A program made the translations under genes and the position numbers. Under the pieces are notes generated by a model. It made no database searches. It saw nothing but the letters and a program-made list of their open reading frames with translations, and was not told the DNA's origin. Source: Solibacillus faecavium (GTDB taxonomy: Bacteria > Bacillota > Bacilli > Bacillales_A > Planococcaceae). From it: a stretch of DNA of 64,000 nt. Within the stretch, counting starts at the first letter, position 1, and each line of letters opens with the position of its first letter. Below, piece by piece: positions 1 through 7,808 of the stretch. The DNA lies in contig NZ_JACSPZ010000004.1 of NCBI RefSeq assembly GCF_014836905.1, positions 248,001 to 312,000 of the forward strand, written 5' to 3'.

Positions 1-31
1 TGGCTATCATTACCTTCACTACTGCGTTCAT
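1..31 (-). CDS. 5' end of a gene leaving the left edge
   Basis: A strong Shine-Dalgarno stretch (GGGGAGGAG on the minus strand, around 41-49) precedes an ATG at 31. A TTG at 34 in another frame is an equally spaced alternative and would give a more hydrophilic N-terminus (NERSSEGNDS). At most about ten codons are visible, so neither the product nor the frame can be settled. It would be the next gene downstream of the peptide-scavenging genes and could belong to that transcript. Confidence 0.35.
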   Translation of the reverse strand, partial: MNAVVKVMIA

Positions 32-121
32 TCAAACTATCTCCTCCCCGTTTCCCTATTATTTTCTCGAAAAATATCGATGGGATTCCTTTAGTCGAAT
101 AAGGCTATTTCCTTTTTATAC

Positions 122-1219
122 CTATAGTGTTTTTTTATTGGCTATAAAAGCCTCTATTAAAAATCCAATTCCTGAAGCATCGCTCATTTGAATGTTTTCT
201 CCTTCAAAGAACGGTCCCCCTTCGATAGGATCCTTAACACATAAGCTCGGTCCGTCTAAATCCACCATCGTGACATTTTTGTTTGCTGCTGCAAAATGTG
301 CTGCGGCGCTCACACTGATTTTTGTCTCTAGCATACAGCCAATCATACATTCCACCCCATTGGCTTCTGCAATAGCATTAATTTGCTGTGCTTTTGAAAT
401 ACCACCAGTTTTCATCAGTTTAATATTTATTAAATCCGCAGCACGCTTCTCAATCACTTCGATTGCTTGCTTAGGAGAAAACACACTTTCGTCTGCTAAA
501 ATATTCGTATACGTTTGATTCGTTACGTATTGCATTCCGGAAATATCACTATAATGAACAGGCTGTTCAACCAGTTCCATATCAGCACCGCGATCTTCTA
601 GCTGACCGATAATTTTAACAGCTTCTTTCGGTGTCCATCCTTGGTTCGCATCGACACGTAACACGACGTCTGGACCGACAGCATTTCGAATAGCTAATAT
701 ACTATTAACATCACTATGTGGATTTTTCCCTACTTTAACTTTTAAAATGGAAAAACCACGTTTAATAGCCTCTAAGCTATCCTTCACCATCTCTTCCTCG
801 TCATTCACACTGATTGTAATATCTGTCGTAATCTTACTTCGATAGCCACCGAGCAATTTATACAAGGGTGCATCGTATTTTTTTGCCCATAAGTCGTATA
901 GGGCGATTTCAACAGCTGCCTTTGCACTCGTATTTTGATACATACATTTATCGATCCGATCACAAAGGAGTGCGATCTCATCAATTTCGATTCCAATAAT
1001 GAGTGGCGCAATCACTTCTTCAATCGCATAGCGAATTGATTGAAGTGATTCTCCTGTAATAACATGCGTTGGTGCTGCTTCCCCAATTCCAATATATCCA
1101 TTGTCCGTATATATAGTTACGACGATGTTTTGTATATTATATACAGTGCGCAATGCTGTTTTAAAAGGTGTAATAAGGGGTGCTTCAACTAAGCCAACAT
1201 CAACTTTTGTAATTTTCAT
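122..1219 (-). CDS. dipeptide epimerase (L-Ala-D/L-Glu epimerase family)
   Basis: Enolase-superfamily protein of the muconate-lactonizing/AE-epimerase subgroup, 365 residues. It has the N-terminal capping domain followed by the TIM barrel. The visible catalytic set is the KxK motif (LKVKVGKNP, near residue 160), metal ligands in RVDANQGW, ELVEQP and LADES, and the second base lysine in INIKLMKTGG. Family members interconvert L-Ala-D-Glu from peptidoglycan with L-Ala-L-Glu, or act on related dipeptides. It starts 12 bases after dppA, in the same orientation, so it is probably co-transcribed for murein-peptide recovery, like B. subtilis ykfB next to the dpp genes. Exact dipeptide preference cannot be read from sequence. 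Confidence 0.88.
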   Translation of the reverse strand: MKITKVDVGLVEAPLITPFKTALRTVYNIQNIVVTIYTDNGYIGIGEAAPTHVITGESLQSIRYAIEEVIAPLIIGIEIDEIALLCDRIDKCMYQNTSAKAAVEIALYDLWAKKYDAPLYKLLGGYRSKITTDITISVNDEEEMVKDSLEAIKRGFSILKVKVGKNPHSDVNSILAIRNAVGPDVVLRVDANQGWTPKEAVKIIGQLEDRGADMELVEQPVHYSDISGMQYVTNQTYTNILADESVFSPKQAIEVIEKRAADLINIKLMKTGGISKAQQINAIAEANGVECMIGCMLETKISVSAAAHFAAANKNVTMVDLDGPSLCVKDPIEGGPFFEGENIQMSDASGIGFLIEAFIANKKTL

Positions 1220-1231
1220 AAACCATCCACC

Positions 1232-2026
1232 TTATGTTAAAAACTGCAGCAGTCGAAGTACCTCAAAATAATCTGTCGTTTCAAACTGCACGGTATTGTG
1301 CGCCTTAAATTTTGCGCCGGGATAAAATGAATTACGATATGCTTTTATATGGTCTTTATATATAATCTCCACATTAAACTGTTGAGGTAATTCGATTTGA
1401 AGCTTACTGCGTTCAATCTTCATTGCTACTTCAATCAGTCTTTTCGTTTCTTTTAATGTCGTTTGTGGACTTACACTAATCGTTGCATGACCAATTCCCT
1501 CTTTTGTTGCAAACGTTACGATCTCGTCATTATAGCGGGCGATGTGCTCTGTTAATGCTTTATCGCCACTTACAAATGCTACTGGCACGCCATGTAGTGC
1601 TGCGGCATATGTATTAATTAGAAACTCACTTGCATATTCACCGTTGATTTTGACATCTGCCAATAAGCTTAACGTATGGGCAAGCGGGTTTTTTTCACTT
1701 CCGCCCTCACTGTGATACCCGATAAAAATGGCACGGTCAAAGCTTTCATCCAGTCCAGCGACCATACACATCGGCTCTTGTGTCCAACCGCGAATTATTT
1801 TTACATTTTCCGGTAAGTTTTCAATTAAAATATTCCGACCAGAATCATGTGCATCTTTCAGTAATATTTCAGTCGCACCCCCGGCAGTTGCACCCTCTAT
1901 CGCAGCAAGCACTTCTTTTGTCATTTGCTGCTGAAATTGTGCATAGTCGGATGTGTTTAGTTCTGTTTCACTCCAAACAGTCGTCCCTGTAATTCCTTCG
2001 ATATCTGCGCTTATATATACTCTCAT
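1232..2026 (-). CDS. dppA: D-aminopeptidase DppA (peptidase family M55)
   Basis: Zinc-dependent D-aminopeptidase of 264 residues that releases D-amino acids such as D-Ala from the N-terminus of small peptides; cytoplasmic. The N-terminal SADIEGITGTT segment carries the Asp and Glu zinc ligands, and LLKDAHDSGRN and IGYHSEGG carry further metal and catalytic residues of the family. Its start overlaps the stop of the upstream D-Ala-D-Ala dipeptidase gene by 4 bases, which implies translational coupling. Together with the following epimerase it forms a small operon for using D-amino-acid-containing cell-wall peptides. Confidence 0.93.
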   Translation of the reverse strand: MRVYISADIEGITGTTVWSETELNTSDYAQFQQQMTKEVLAAIEGATAGGATEILLKDAHDSGRNILIENLPENVKIIRGWTQEPMCMVAGLDESFDRAIFIGYHSEGGSEKNPLAHTLSLLADVKINGEYASEFLINTYAAALHGVPVAFVSGDKALTEHIARYNDEIVTFATKEGIGHATISVSPQTTLKETKRLIEVAMKIERSKLQIELPQQFNVEIIYKDHIKAYRNSFYPGAKFKAHNTVQFETTDYFEVLRLLQFLT

Positions 2027-2706
2027 CTGAATTGATACTCCTTTAGTTCATTCTGTTCAATAGTGGCGATAATTGGTCCGTACATACATTGGTCTTTATA
2101 TAATTTTCGCGCCCACGCTCTATTTCCATAATCATAATGCCACCACTCTTCTTCGTAATTTTGAAATCCTGCTTGTGTCATGCAATGAAACAAGATTCGC
2201 CGATTAATATGCGCTGCTTCATTTTCCGAACGATGCTTTTCAAAATAAGCGGTAGCCGATTTTTCTTCAGTCGCATCAAATGCTGTACCTAAATCCAATG
2301 GACGTCCTTGCTCGTCGCCTAACGTTAAATCAATTGCCCCACCTGTTAAGTGCGGCGAAGGAGAACTGTTTTCCGTGCTTGGAAATGCAACATACTTCAA
2401 CGTCTCAAGTTCAAGTTGTTCAGCCGTCCAATGTGGATGTTTTAATCTTATTTTATTTTTAATGTCGTTATATAAAAACGACTGAACTTGTAGTGGGCGA
2501 AACCCATCGTATAAAATAAAGCTCATCGTTTCCGGTAAAAGTTGAAGTGCTTTAAATAATTTACTAGCAGCTTCCCGACGCAAATATAGCTTACTCAAGC
2601 TATCCGGAATACCTTTCAAAAAATATTGCGGCTCAATATACAATTTATTTGCTATCGGTTTAATTTCCACTAAAGGCTCCCCGTTTTCCAGTAAATCTGG
2701 AATCAT
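2023..2706 (-). CDS. D-Ala-D-Ala dipeptidase (VanX/DdpX family, M15D)
   Basis: Zinc dipeptidase of 227 residues. It shows the M15D signatures SPHLTGGAIDL (zinc His and Asp, near residue 118) and EEWWHYDYGN (catalytic Glu and zinc His, near 180). The family cleaves D-Ala-D-Ala. No vanH, vanA ligase or vanRS genes lie nearby, and the partners are a D-aminopeptidase and a dipeptide epimerase, so a nutritional or cell-wall recycling role is more likely than glycopeptide resistance. The ATG at 2706 has almost no ribosome-binding site. A strong AGGAGG lies upstream at 2760-2765, followed by an open in-frame stretch with no ATG, GTG or TTG, so the true start is uncertain. Confidence 0.88.
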   Translation of the reverse strand: MIPDLLENGEPLVEIKPIANKLYIEPQYFLKGIPDSLSKLYLRREAASKLFKALQLLPETMSFILYDGFRPLQVQSFLYNDIKNKIRLKHPHWTAEQLELETLKYVAFPSTENSSPSPHLTGGAIDLTLGDEQGRPLDLGTAFDATEEKSATAYFEKHRSENEAAHINRRILFHCMTQAGFQNYEEEWWHYDYGNRAWARKLYKDQCMYGPIIATIEQNELKEYQFR

Positions 2707-3059
2707 TTCCGATGCAGTCTTTATGAATATTGGAAATAAATAATATATCTTAGTGGATACCTCCTACCTGTTAGGACTTCATATGATTTCCTAAAATAAT
2801 TTCGATATGAAAAATACTTCCCAAAAATAATATCTAAAAATTTAGAGTTTTCAAACTTCTAAGTATAAATTTAAAATATCACATATATTTCGATAGTGAA
2901 AGTTTTTTCTTGAAAATTTGCTAGTAGTTTACTAATCGTGCAAAAGAAGAAGATTTCCTTTTTCCTGACATTTCTCCTCATTATATTTGTTTTTTTAAAA
3001 TAAAATGCCTTTCACAGAATAATAATGTGAAAGACAAATCAATGTAGATTGCATATTTA
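2707..3059. other. 353-base intergenic gap
   Basis: Very AT-rich. It contains the misplaced AGGAGG upstream of the dipeptidase gene (2760-2765, minus strand) and a short hairpin just after the stop of the P1 aminopeptidase gene (3009-3033). I see no further open frame of convincing quality and no recognisable riboswitch. Confidence 0.6.
3009..3033 (-). terminator. hairpin after the P1 peptidase gene
   Basis: Perfect 8-base stem CTTTCACA/TGTGAAAG with a 9-base loop. It is followed on the minus strand by a T-rich run interrupted by GCA, so it is a moderate intrinsic terminator. Confidence 0.5.
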
Positions 3060-4100
3060 TTAAAATATTAATTTTTTTACTATATGATTATTTCTCCCAG
3101 TTGTTGTTTCAGCTTGTGACATTGAATTAAGTATCGCCTCTTCTGTAGCTTCGGCCGCTGCCATGAATAATGAGTTCATTACTTCTAGGTCATCGCGTAA
3201 TTGCTGGCGTGTTTCTAGAGTATCATCGTAATGATGTTGGATTTTTCTCGCAGTTGTAAATCCTATTACGATATCCCCACTCCCGTTTGAGAAATGGCTC
3301 CCTGTACGGCCTAATCCGATACCGCAACGTTTAATTACACGTTTTAGCTGGCGGCTGCTAAGAGGAGCATCTGTTGCGAGTATTATAATAATCGATCCGT
3401 CAGTCGGACTCATTGTCGGTTCACTGCTGTTTGCAGTATTGGTGTAGCGTCCCTTCAAGAATTCGTTTGCCTTTCCAAAATTACTTAATACGAGGCAGCC
3501 AACCATATATTGCTTTTCATCAGTATCATTTACGATACGTGATGAAGTGCCAACGCCCCCTTTATGACCAAAGCACATCATTCCTTTCCCTGCCCCAATT
3601 GCGCCCTCTTCGGCACGATTGTTCGAAGCACTATGTATCACCTCTATGGCATGCTCAGGTTTCACAGGAAAGTGACGAATTGAATTTAAATGACTATCAT
3701 TACATTCACCAACTACTACGTTCACTGTCCCGGTCGTTACTCCAATTTCTTCATTATTTTCAAGTAAATATTGGAGTGTGCCCTGTGTAACGTTTGCCAC
3801 ACCAAAAGTGTTTGTGAGCATAATTGGAGATTCCAAAACCCCTAGTTCGTCCACTTGGACTAGACCAGTTGTTTTTCCATATCCATTTAATACATAGCTT
3901 GCTGCCGTTACTTTTTCGCGAAACACATTTCCTGAATGCGGTAAAATGGCGGTTACCCCTGTACATGCCGCATCTCCCGAATCATTTATTGGATAATCCA
4001 GTGTAACATGACCGACCATTACTCCTTCGACATCCGTAATGCAATTTTTATTGCCTGTATTTAATTGCCCTATTTTAATGCCCATATCACGTACTTTCAT
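3060..4100 (-). CDS. P1 family aminopeptidase (DmpA/BapA type)
   Basis: Ntn-fold, self-processing aminopeptidase of the DmpA/BapA family, 346 residues. Members remove N-terminal L- or D-residues, or beta-amino acids, from short peptides and amides. The sequence shows the family's conserved blocks, including TGVTAILPHSGNVF, GAIGAGKGMMCFGHKGG and DGSIIIILATDAPL. The Gly-Ser in the last block is where autoproteolysis is expected to expose the nucleophile. Two in-frame ATGs occur; the second, at 4100, sits 8 bases from AAGGAG whereas the first (4106) is only 2 bases away, so 4100 is preferred. It is separate from, but next to, the peptide-scavenging operon. Confidence 0.88.
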   Translation of the reverse strand: MKVRDMGIKIGQLNTGNKNCITDVEGVMVGHVTLDYPINDSGDAACTGVTAILPHSGNVFREKVTAASYVLNGYGKTTGLVQVDELGVLESPIMLTNTFGVANVTQGTLQYLLENNEEIGVTTGTVNVVVGECNDSHLNSIRHFPVKPEHAIEVIHSASNNRAEEGAIGAGKGMMCFGHKGGVGTSSRIVNDTDEKQYMVGCLVLSNFGKANEFLKGRYTNTANSSEPTMSPTDGSIIIILATDAPLSSRQLKRVIKRCGIGLGRTGSHFSNGSGDIVIGFTTARKIQHHYDDTLETRQQLRDDLEVMNSLFMAAAEATEEAILNSMSQAETTTGRNNHIVKKLIF

Positions 4101-4176
4101 TATCATTGCTCCTTTGTATTGGACTTTTTATAAATCTATCGTAATAATAATTTCCAAAAAAGGATAGCAAAAATAA

Positions 4177-4213
4177 AAATACACTACCCAGTCTTAAATA
4201 GGGAGTGTATTTT
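4177..4213 (-). terminator. terminator of the 42-residue small gene
   Basis: Stem AAAATACACT/AGTGTATTTT with an inner CCC/GGG pair, followed on the minus strand by TTTTATTTTTG. It lies between the small gene at 4268-4396 and the P1 peptidase start, which supports separate transcription of the small gene. Confidence 0.65.
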
Positions 4214-4267
4214 AAAGTCCATTCAAAATGAATACGCTATTATTAAGAACGAACGTGTAATTAATTT

Positions 4268-4396
4268 TTATAATTCAAGAATCCCTCTCGTCCAACGATC
4301 TACAAAAGTTTCAAATGTAATACCGTACCGGTTATATACTTCATGATAAACAAAATAACTACCAAGTTTTTCAAGTAACTCATCGTCGATTCGCAT
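4268..4396 (-). CDS. small protein of 42 residues, unknown function
   Basis: Short open frame, beginning MRIDDELLEKLGSYFVYHEV and ending in RWTRGILEL. It is charged at the N-terminus, rich in Tyr and Phe, and has no signal or membrane segment. A GTG and a TTG lie 3 and 2 codons before the ATG; the GTG at 4405 has GGAAAGTGA upstream, so the protein may be 45 residues. It is followed by a good intrinsic terminator. The composition looks like a real small cytoplasmic protein, but I do not recognise the family. Confidence 0.5.
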   Translation of the reverse strand: MRIDDELLEKLGSYFVYHEVYNRYGITFETFVDRWTRGILEL

Positions 4397-4653
4397 CTCC
4401 AACACTCACTTTCCACTTTTTTCAAAACTACCTATTCGATATACTATTCATTTATAAACTATTGTGACCCAACTTTAAGCACTGTATACATGAACAGATA
4501 TTGAAATAAAAAATTTATATTTCCAAGCAAAATTCCTCTTCAATTTCTAATTACAATCTGTTGCAAATATTTCACATTCTACTACAAAAATGATGCGTTT
4601 CCTTTTACACATTTTAGTAAAATGATAGTAATGACAACATTGGAGGGACTCTA

Positions 4654-5148
4654 ATGAGAAGTTCTATATTATTTTTATTTACAGCAATTTTGTTAGCGGG
4701 TTGTGGAGATACGATTGGTGATATTAAACAGGCGGCAGCTGGTATTAATTCTAAGGCAAATGAAGCCGCTACTGCCATATCAACTGATGTGCACTCCATC
4801 CGGGCAGTTGAAATGGAGTTCGACAATCAGACTTTTACAATTAACGACTTATTTAAAACTATATTACGCGATGTGCAATGGTATTATGACGAAAACGGGA
4901 ACGAGCAACAATTAAAAATAACAGGTACATGGCAGGATAATGGGCTATTTGCAGAAGAAAACTTTTCGGAAATCGAGAAGCAACAATTAATTGAAAATAG
5001 TGAAATTGAGGTCATTTTGTTTTTCCAAAATGGTGTGATTGATGAGGAAAAAACAACTGTCACTATGTCTCAAAATAGACAAACAATTATTGACCAAAAA
5101 GGCACCGAAGCCCTTCTCAATTTCTACACGATCTACACGAAAAATTAA
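4654..5148 (+). CDS. putative lipoprotein, unknown function
   Basis: 164 residues with a type II signal peptide: a short basic start, a hydrophobic stretch and the lipobox LAGC with the lipidated Cys at residue 17. The mature part is hydrophilic, has a short Ala-rich helix after the anchor, and no catalytic motif that I recognise. It should sit on the outer face of the membrane. A GGAGGG ribosome-binding site lies at a normal distance. It runs in the same direction as csbD but is probably separate, because csbD has its own promoter overlapping the 3' flank. Confidence 0.8.
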   Translation: MRSSILFLFTAILLAGCGDTIGDIKQAAAGINSKANEAATAISTDVHSIRAVEMEFDNQTFTINDLFKTILRDVQWYYDENGNEQQLKITGTWQDNGLFAEENFSEIEKQQLIENSEIEVILFFQNGVIDEEKTTVTMSQNRQTIIDQKGTEALLNFYTIYTKN

Positions 5149-5154
5149 TATTTT

Positions 5155-5179
5155 GTTTACTCTTTCATGTTAAGGGAAA
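5155..5179 (+). promoter_or_regulatory. sigma-B type promoter of csbD
   Basis: GTTTAC at 5155-5160, a 13-base spacer, then GGGAAA at 5174-5179. This matches the B. subtilis sigma-B consensus (GTTTAA, 12-15 bases, GGGWAW) with one mismatch. It lies 34 bases before the csbD start codon. CsbD family genes are classical sigma-B general-stress targets, so position and sequence agree. Confidence 0.75.
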
Positions 5180-5213
5180 TAGACATATGTAAATACTTTT
5201 AGGAGGTTTTACT

Positions 5214-5411
5214 ATGTCAAATGGATTTTCAGATAAAATAAAAGGTACAGGCAACAAACTAAAAGGGGAAGTAAAAGAGTCAGTCGGACGTAATACAAAC
5301 GACCCATCCCTACAAGCTGAAGGAAAACGTGACCAAGTAAAAGGTAAAGCACAAGAAAAAATCGGTAATGCAAAAGAGAATATCTCCAATAGAATGGACA
5401 ATAGAAAATAA
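5214..5411 (+). CDS. csbD: CsbD family general stress protein
   Basis: 65-residue, strongly hydrophilic, Lys/Glu/Gly/Asn-rich protein with the CsbD signature (FSDKIKGTGNKLKGEVKESVG, then a second half-repeat around KGKAQEKIGNAKENI). Family members are abundant stress proteins of unknown molecular role. The gene has its own AGGAGG site, a sigma-B-like promoter upstream and a strong terminator downstream, so it is a single-gene unit. Confidence 0.93.
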   Translation: MSNGFSDKIKGTGNKLKGEVKESVGRNTNDPSLQAEGKRDQVKGKAQEKIGNAKENISNRMDNRK

Positions 5412-5423
5412 AGTCCTAATTCT

Positions 5424-5463
5424 AGAAACTAGTAATTTTCCATTACTAGTTTCTTTTTGTTTT
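5424..5463 (+). terminator. csbD terminator
   Basis: Perfect 13-base stem from AGAAACTAGTAAT (5424-5436) and its complement (5442-5454) around a 5-base loop, followed by TTTTGTTTT. Confidence 0.9.
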
Positions 5464-5602
5464 GCATCCATTTGTTTTATTCAAACAGGAAATAAGGCTC
5501 AAGTAGAATAAAGTTTTTATATATTACAATAATTATACTTTCTATTTATAGGAAATTTGTTATACTTTAAGTAAATCTTATAACTAAAAAGGGGAAGTAA
5601 TT

Positions 5603-7783
5603 ATGACAATTGATCAATCTATACCCCTATCAAAAGATCGATTATTTAATTGGTTAAAAACCTTAAGTAACCAACTTTCGAAAGGAACGCTCCTCATTGA
5701 CATTAACGATGAGAATCTACCCATTCTACATGCAAATCCATATTTTTCAAAATTAACTACATTTGAAAACAAACAAGTCATTAATCAAAATATCAACATT
5801 TTAAACGGCAAAAGAACAAATGAAAAAACAATTGAAGATTTAAATTTACATTTAAAATCCGGTTCTCCAAAAAAATTAACAATTTTACATTACACTAAAG
5901 AAGGTTCTGCCTTTTGGAATTCGATTACCCTTCATCCTATCAGGAATGATGAAAAGATCATTCAATACGTTTTATTAACATGCGAAGATACAACAGAAGA
6001 AACATTAAATAAAATGATTTATAAATTGGAGCACGAAGTATATCAAGCGATCGATAATGAGAATAACCTGCAATCGATTTTGAATTTAATTTCGGAAAAA
6101 ATTGAACTATTTTATATTCGGGATGTCTATTGTACGATTCATTTATACAACAAGAACTATGAGATTAAATCTATGGGTTCTTATAAATTACCAGAGTACG
6201 TAATTAATAAACTAGATCTTCTTGAGATTACACCAAATTCCAGCTTTAATAAGAGCGCTGTTTACTTAAAAGATTTTACAGCTACTCCACTGTACGCAGA
6301 TATTTCAGAAAATTACGAATTGGATGCGCTTAAAGGTTCCTGGACAAAGTTGATTTTGACACCACAAAACGAAGTTAGCGGTATCTTAACATTATTTAAT
6401 CAGGACAGTACGGAATTAAAACAAATTGATATTAATTATTTAAATCGTTTGACTCTGCTTATTCAACTTGCCATTAAATATGCAGAACAGAAAATCCAAT
6501 TGCGCCATTTAGCTTTTTATGATTCAGAGACTTCTTTACCTAACATACATTTTTTTAAAACGCACTTATCTGAATGGTTAAATACAGGTGAATTAGGTTT
6601 TGTAGCAATTATCCACCCTACCGAATTTAACAAAATCGTGGATTTATATGGGCGTAACGCAGGTGCTGACCTATTAAGTCAATTGGCCAACCGATTACGC
6701 GAGTATTTAGCTGTAGATGATGTGCTCATTTCACGATTCTCAAATTCCATAGTTCTAGGGATAAAAGGAGAAATTGGTTTCACAACTTATTACCAAAAGA
6801 TTGATCTACTTACCCTTATTCCTTTTTTAATTGATAATAACGAAACTTATATTACATTAAAAATTGGCTATACAACTTTTGATCAATCGTTGACAGTAGA
6901 TCAAATTATCCATCAGTCAGATATTGCCTTATCAAAAGCTCGTAACCGAAGCGGCAATAGTTTTGAGGTTTATGAAGAGAACAGTACAAAGCAACTGATA
7001 GAGGAAATGGAGATTATCAATCAATTGGCATATGCGCTACACCACGAAGAATTTGTAGTATATTTACAGCCAAAAATTAATTTTACTACGATTGAAGTGG
7101 AAGGTTTCGAGGCACTGTCCCGTTGGAATTCAAGCAGACTCGGTTTCATTCCACCAAATAAGTATATTCCAATAGCTGAAGAAACCGGAAAAATAAAAGA
7201 GATTGATCTACTGAACTTTAAAAATATACTTATTTGGCTACAAAAACGTCTGAACAAGGGCAAAAGAATATTGCCTGTATCCCTTAATATTTCTCCGGAT
7301 CATTTTTATGATCCACTATTTTTGGAAAACATTCAGAATACGTTTAACCAATTCCATGTTCCACCACAATTTATTAAACTCGAAGTAACAGAGAGTATTG
7401 AATTAGTCGACTTCAAGAGAGCAAAGGATATTTTAGATCAATTAAAGGCAATTGGTATTGAATGCTCCATCGATGATTTTGGTGTAGGTTTTTCTTCCTT
7501 AAGCTATTTACCTCAATTGCCTTTTTCTGAAATAAAAATTGACCGTAGCTTTGTTAGCTCAATGGATGAACCAGGTATGTATGCAATAGTACAAACGATT
7601 ATTCTACTTGCAAAAAATATTAAAATGCGAGCGATTGCTGAAGGTATTGAAACTAAGGAACAACTGGCTATGCTTCAGCAACTCGGCTGTCCTGCTGGTC
7701 AAGGTTACTATTTCTATAAACCGATGTCGATTAGTGATGCGGAACAATTATTAGACACAAAAAAAACAGCTGACGAGAAATAG
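5603..7783 (+). CDS. PAS-GAF-(degenerate GGDEF)-EAL c-di-GMP phosphodiesterase
   Basis: 726 residues: PAS about 20-130, GAF-like about 140-300, GGDEF-like about 305-450, EAL about 465-715. The GGDEF domain has lost its signature (RFSNSIVLG at that position), so it should not make c-di-GMP. The EAL domain keeps the known catalytic set: EAL, the Asn in LNIS, the Glu in KLEVTES, the DDFG pair, the Lys in KIDRSF, AEGIET and GQGYYFYKP. It should therefore hydrolyse c-di-GMP. No membrane segment is visible, so it is probably a cytoplasmic sensor enzyme. A paralogue of the same architecture lies at 29320-31512. Confidence 0.92.
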   Translation: MTIDQSIPLSKDRLFNWLKTLSNQLSKGTLLIDINDENLPILHANPYFSKLTTFENKQVINQNINILNGKRTNEKTIEDLNLHLKSGSPKKLTILHYTKEGSAFWNSITLHPIRNDEKIIQYVLLTCEDTTEETLNKMIYKLEHEVYQAIDNENNLQSILNLISEKIELFYIRDVYCTIHLYNKNYEIKSMGSYKLPEYVINKLDLLEITPNSSFNKSAVYLKDFTATPLYADISENYELDALKGSWTKLILTPQNEVSGILTLFNQDSTELKQIDINYLNRLTLLIQLAIKYAEQKIQLRHLAFYDSETSLPNIHFFKTHLSEWLNTGELGFVAIIHPTEFNKIVDLYGRNAGADLLSQLANRLREYLAVDDVLISRFSNSIVLGIKGEIGFTTYYQKIDLLTLIPFLIDNNETYITLKIGYTTFDQSLTVDQIIHQSDIALSKARNRSGNSFEVYEENSTKQLIEEMEIINQLAYALHHEEFVVYLQPKINFTTIEVEGFEALSRWNSSRLGFIPPNKYIPIAEETGKIKEIDLLNFKNILIWLQKRLNKGKRILPVSLNISPDHFYDPLFLENIQNTFNQFHVPPQFIKLEVTESIELVDFKRAKDILDQLKAIGIECSIDDFGVGFSSLSYLPQLPFSEIKIDRSFVSSMDEPGMYAIVQTIILLAKNIKMRAIAEGIETKEQLAMLQQLGCPAGQGYYFYKPMSISDAEQLLDTKKTADEK

Positions 7784-7808
7784 TTTTTATTTCCATCAGC
7801 TGTTTTTT
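7761..7808. terminator. bidirectional terminator between convergent genes
   Basis: 13-base stem AAAAAACAGCTGA/TCAGCTGTTTTTT. The stop codon of the EAL gene falls in the loop, and the right arm reaches the stop of the esterase-like gene, so one hairpin serves both genes. Confidence 0.85.

Noticed and set aside
2023-2706. VanX homologue as evidence of vancomycin resistance
   Set aside because: No D-Ala-D-Lac ligase, vanH or vanRS nearby; the operon partners are peptide-catabolic, so a nutritional role fits better.
3413-3790. 125-codon plus-strand frame opposite the P1 aminopeptidase
   Set aside because: Low-complexity composition rich in Leu, His and Ser and no recognisable domain; antisense shadow.
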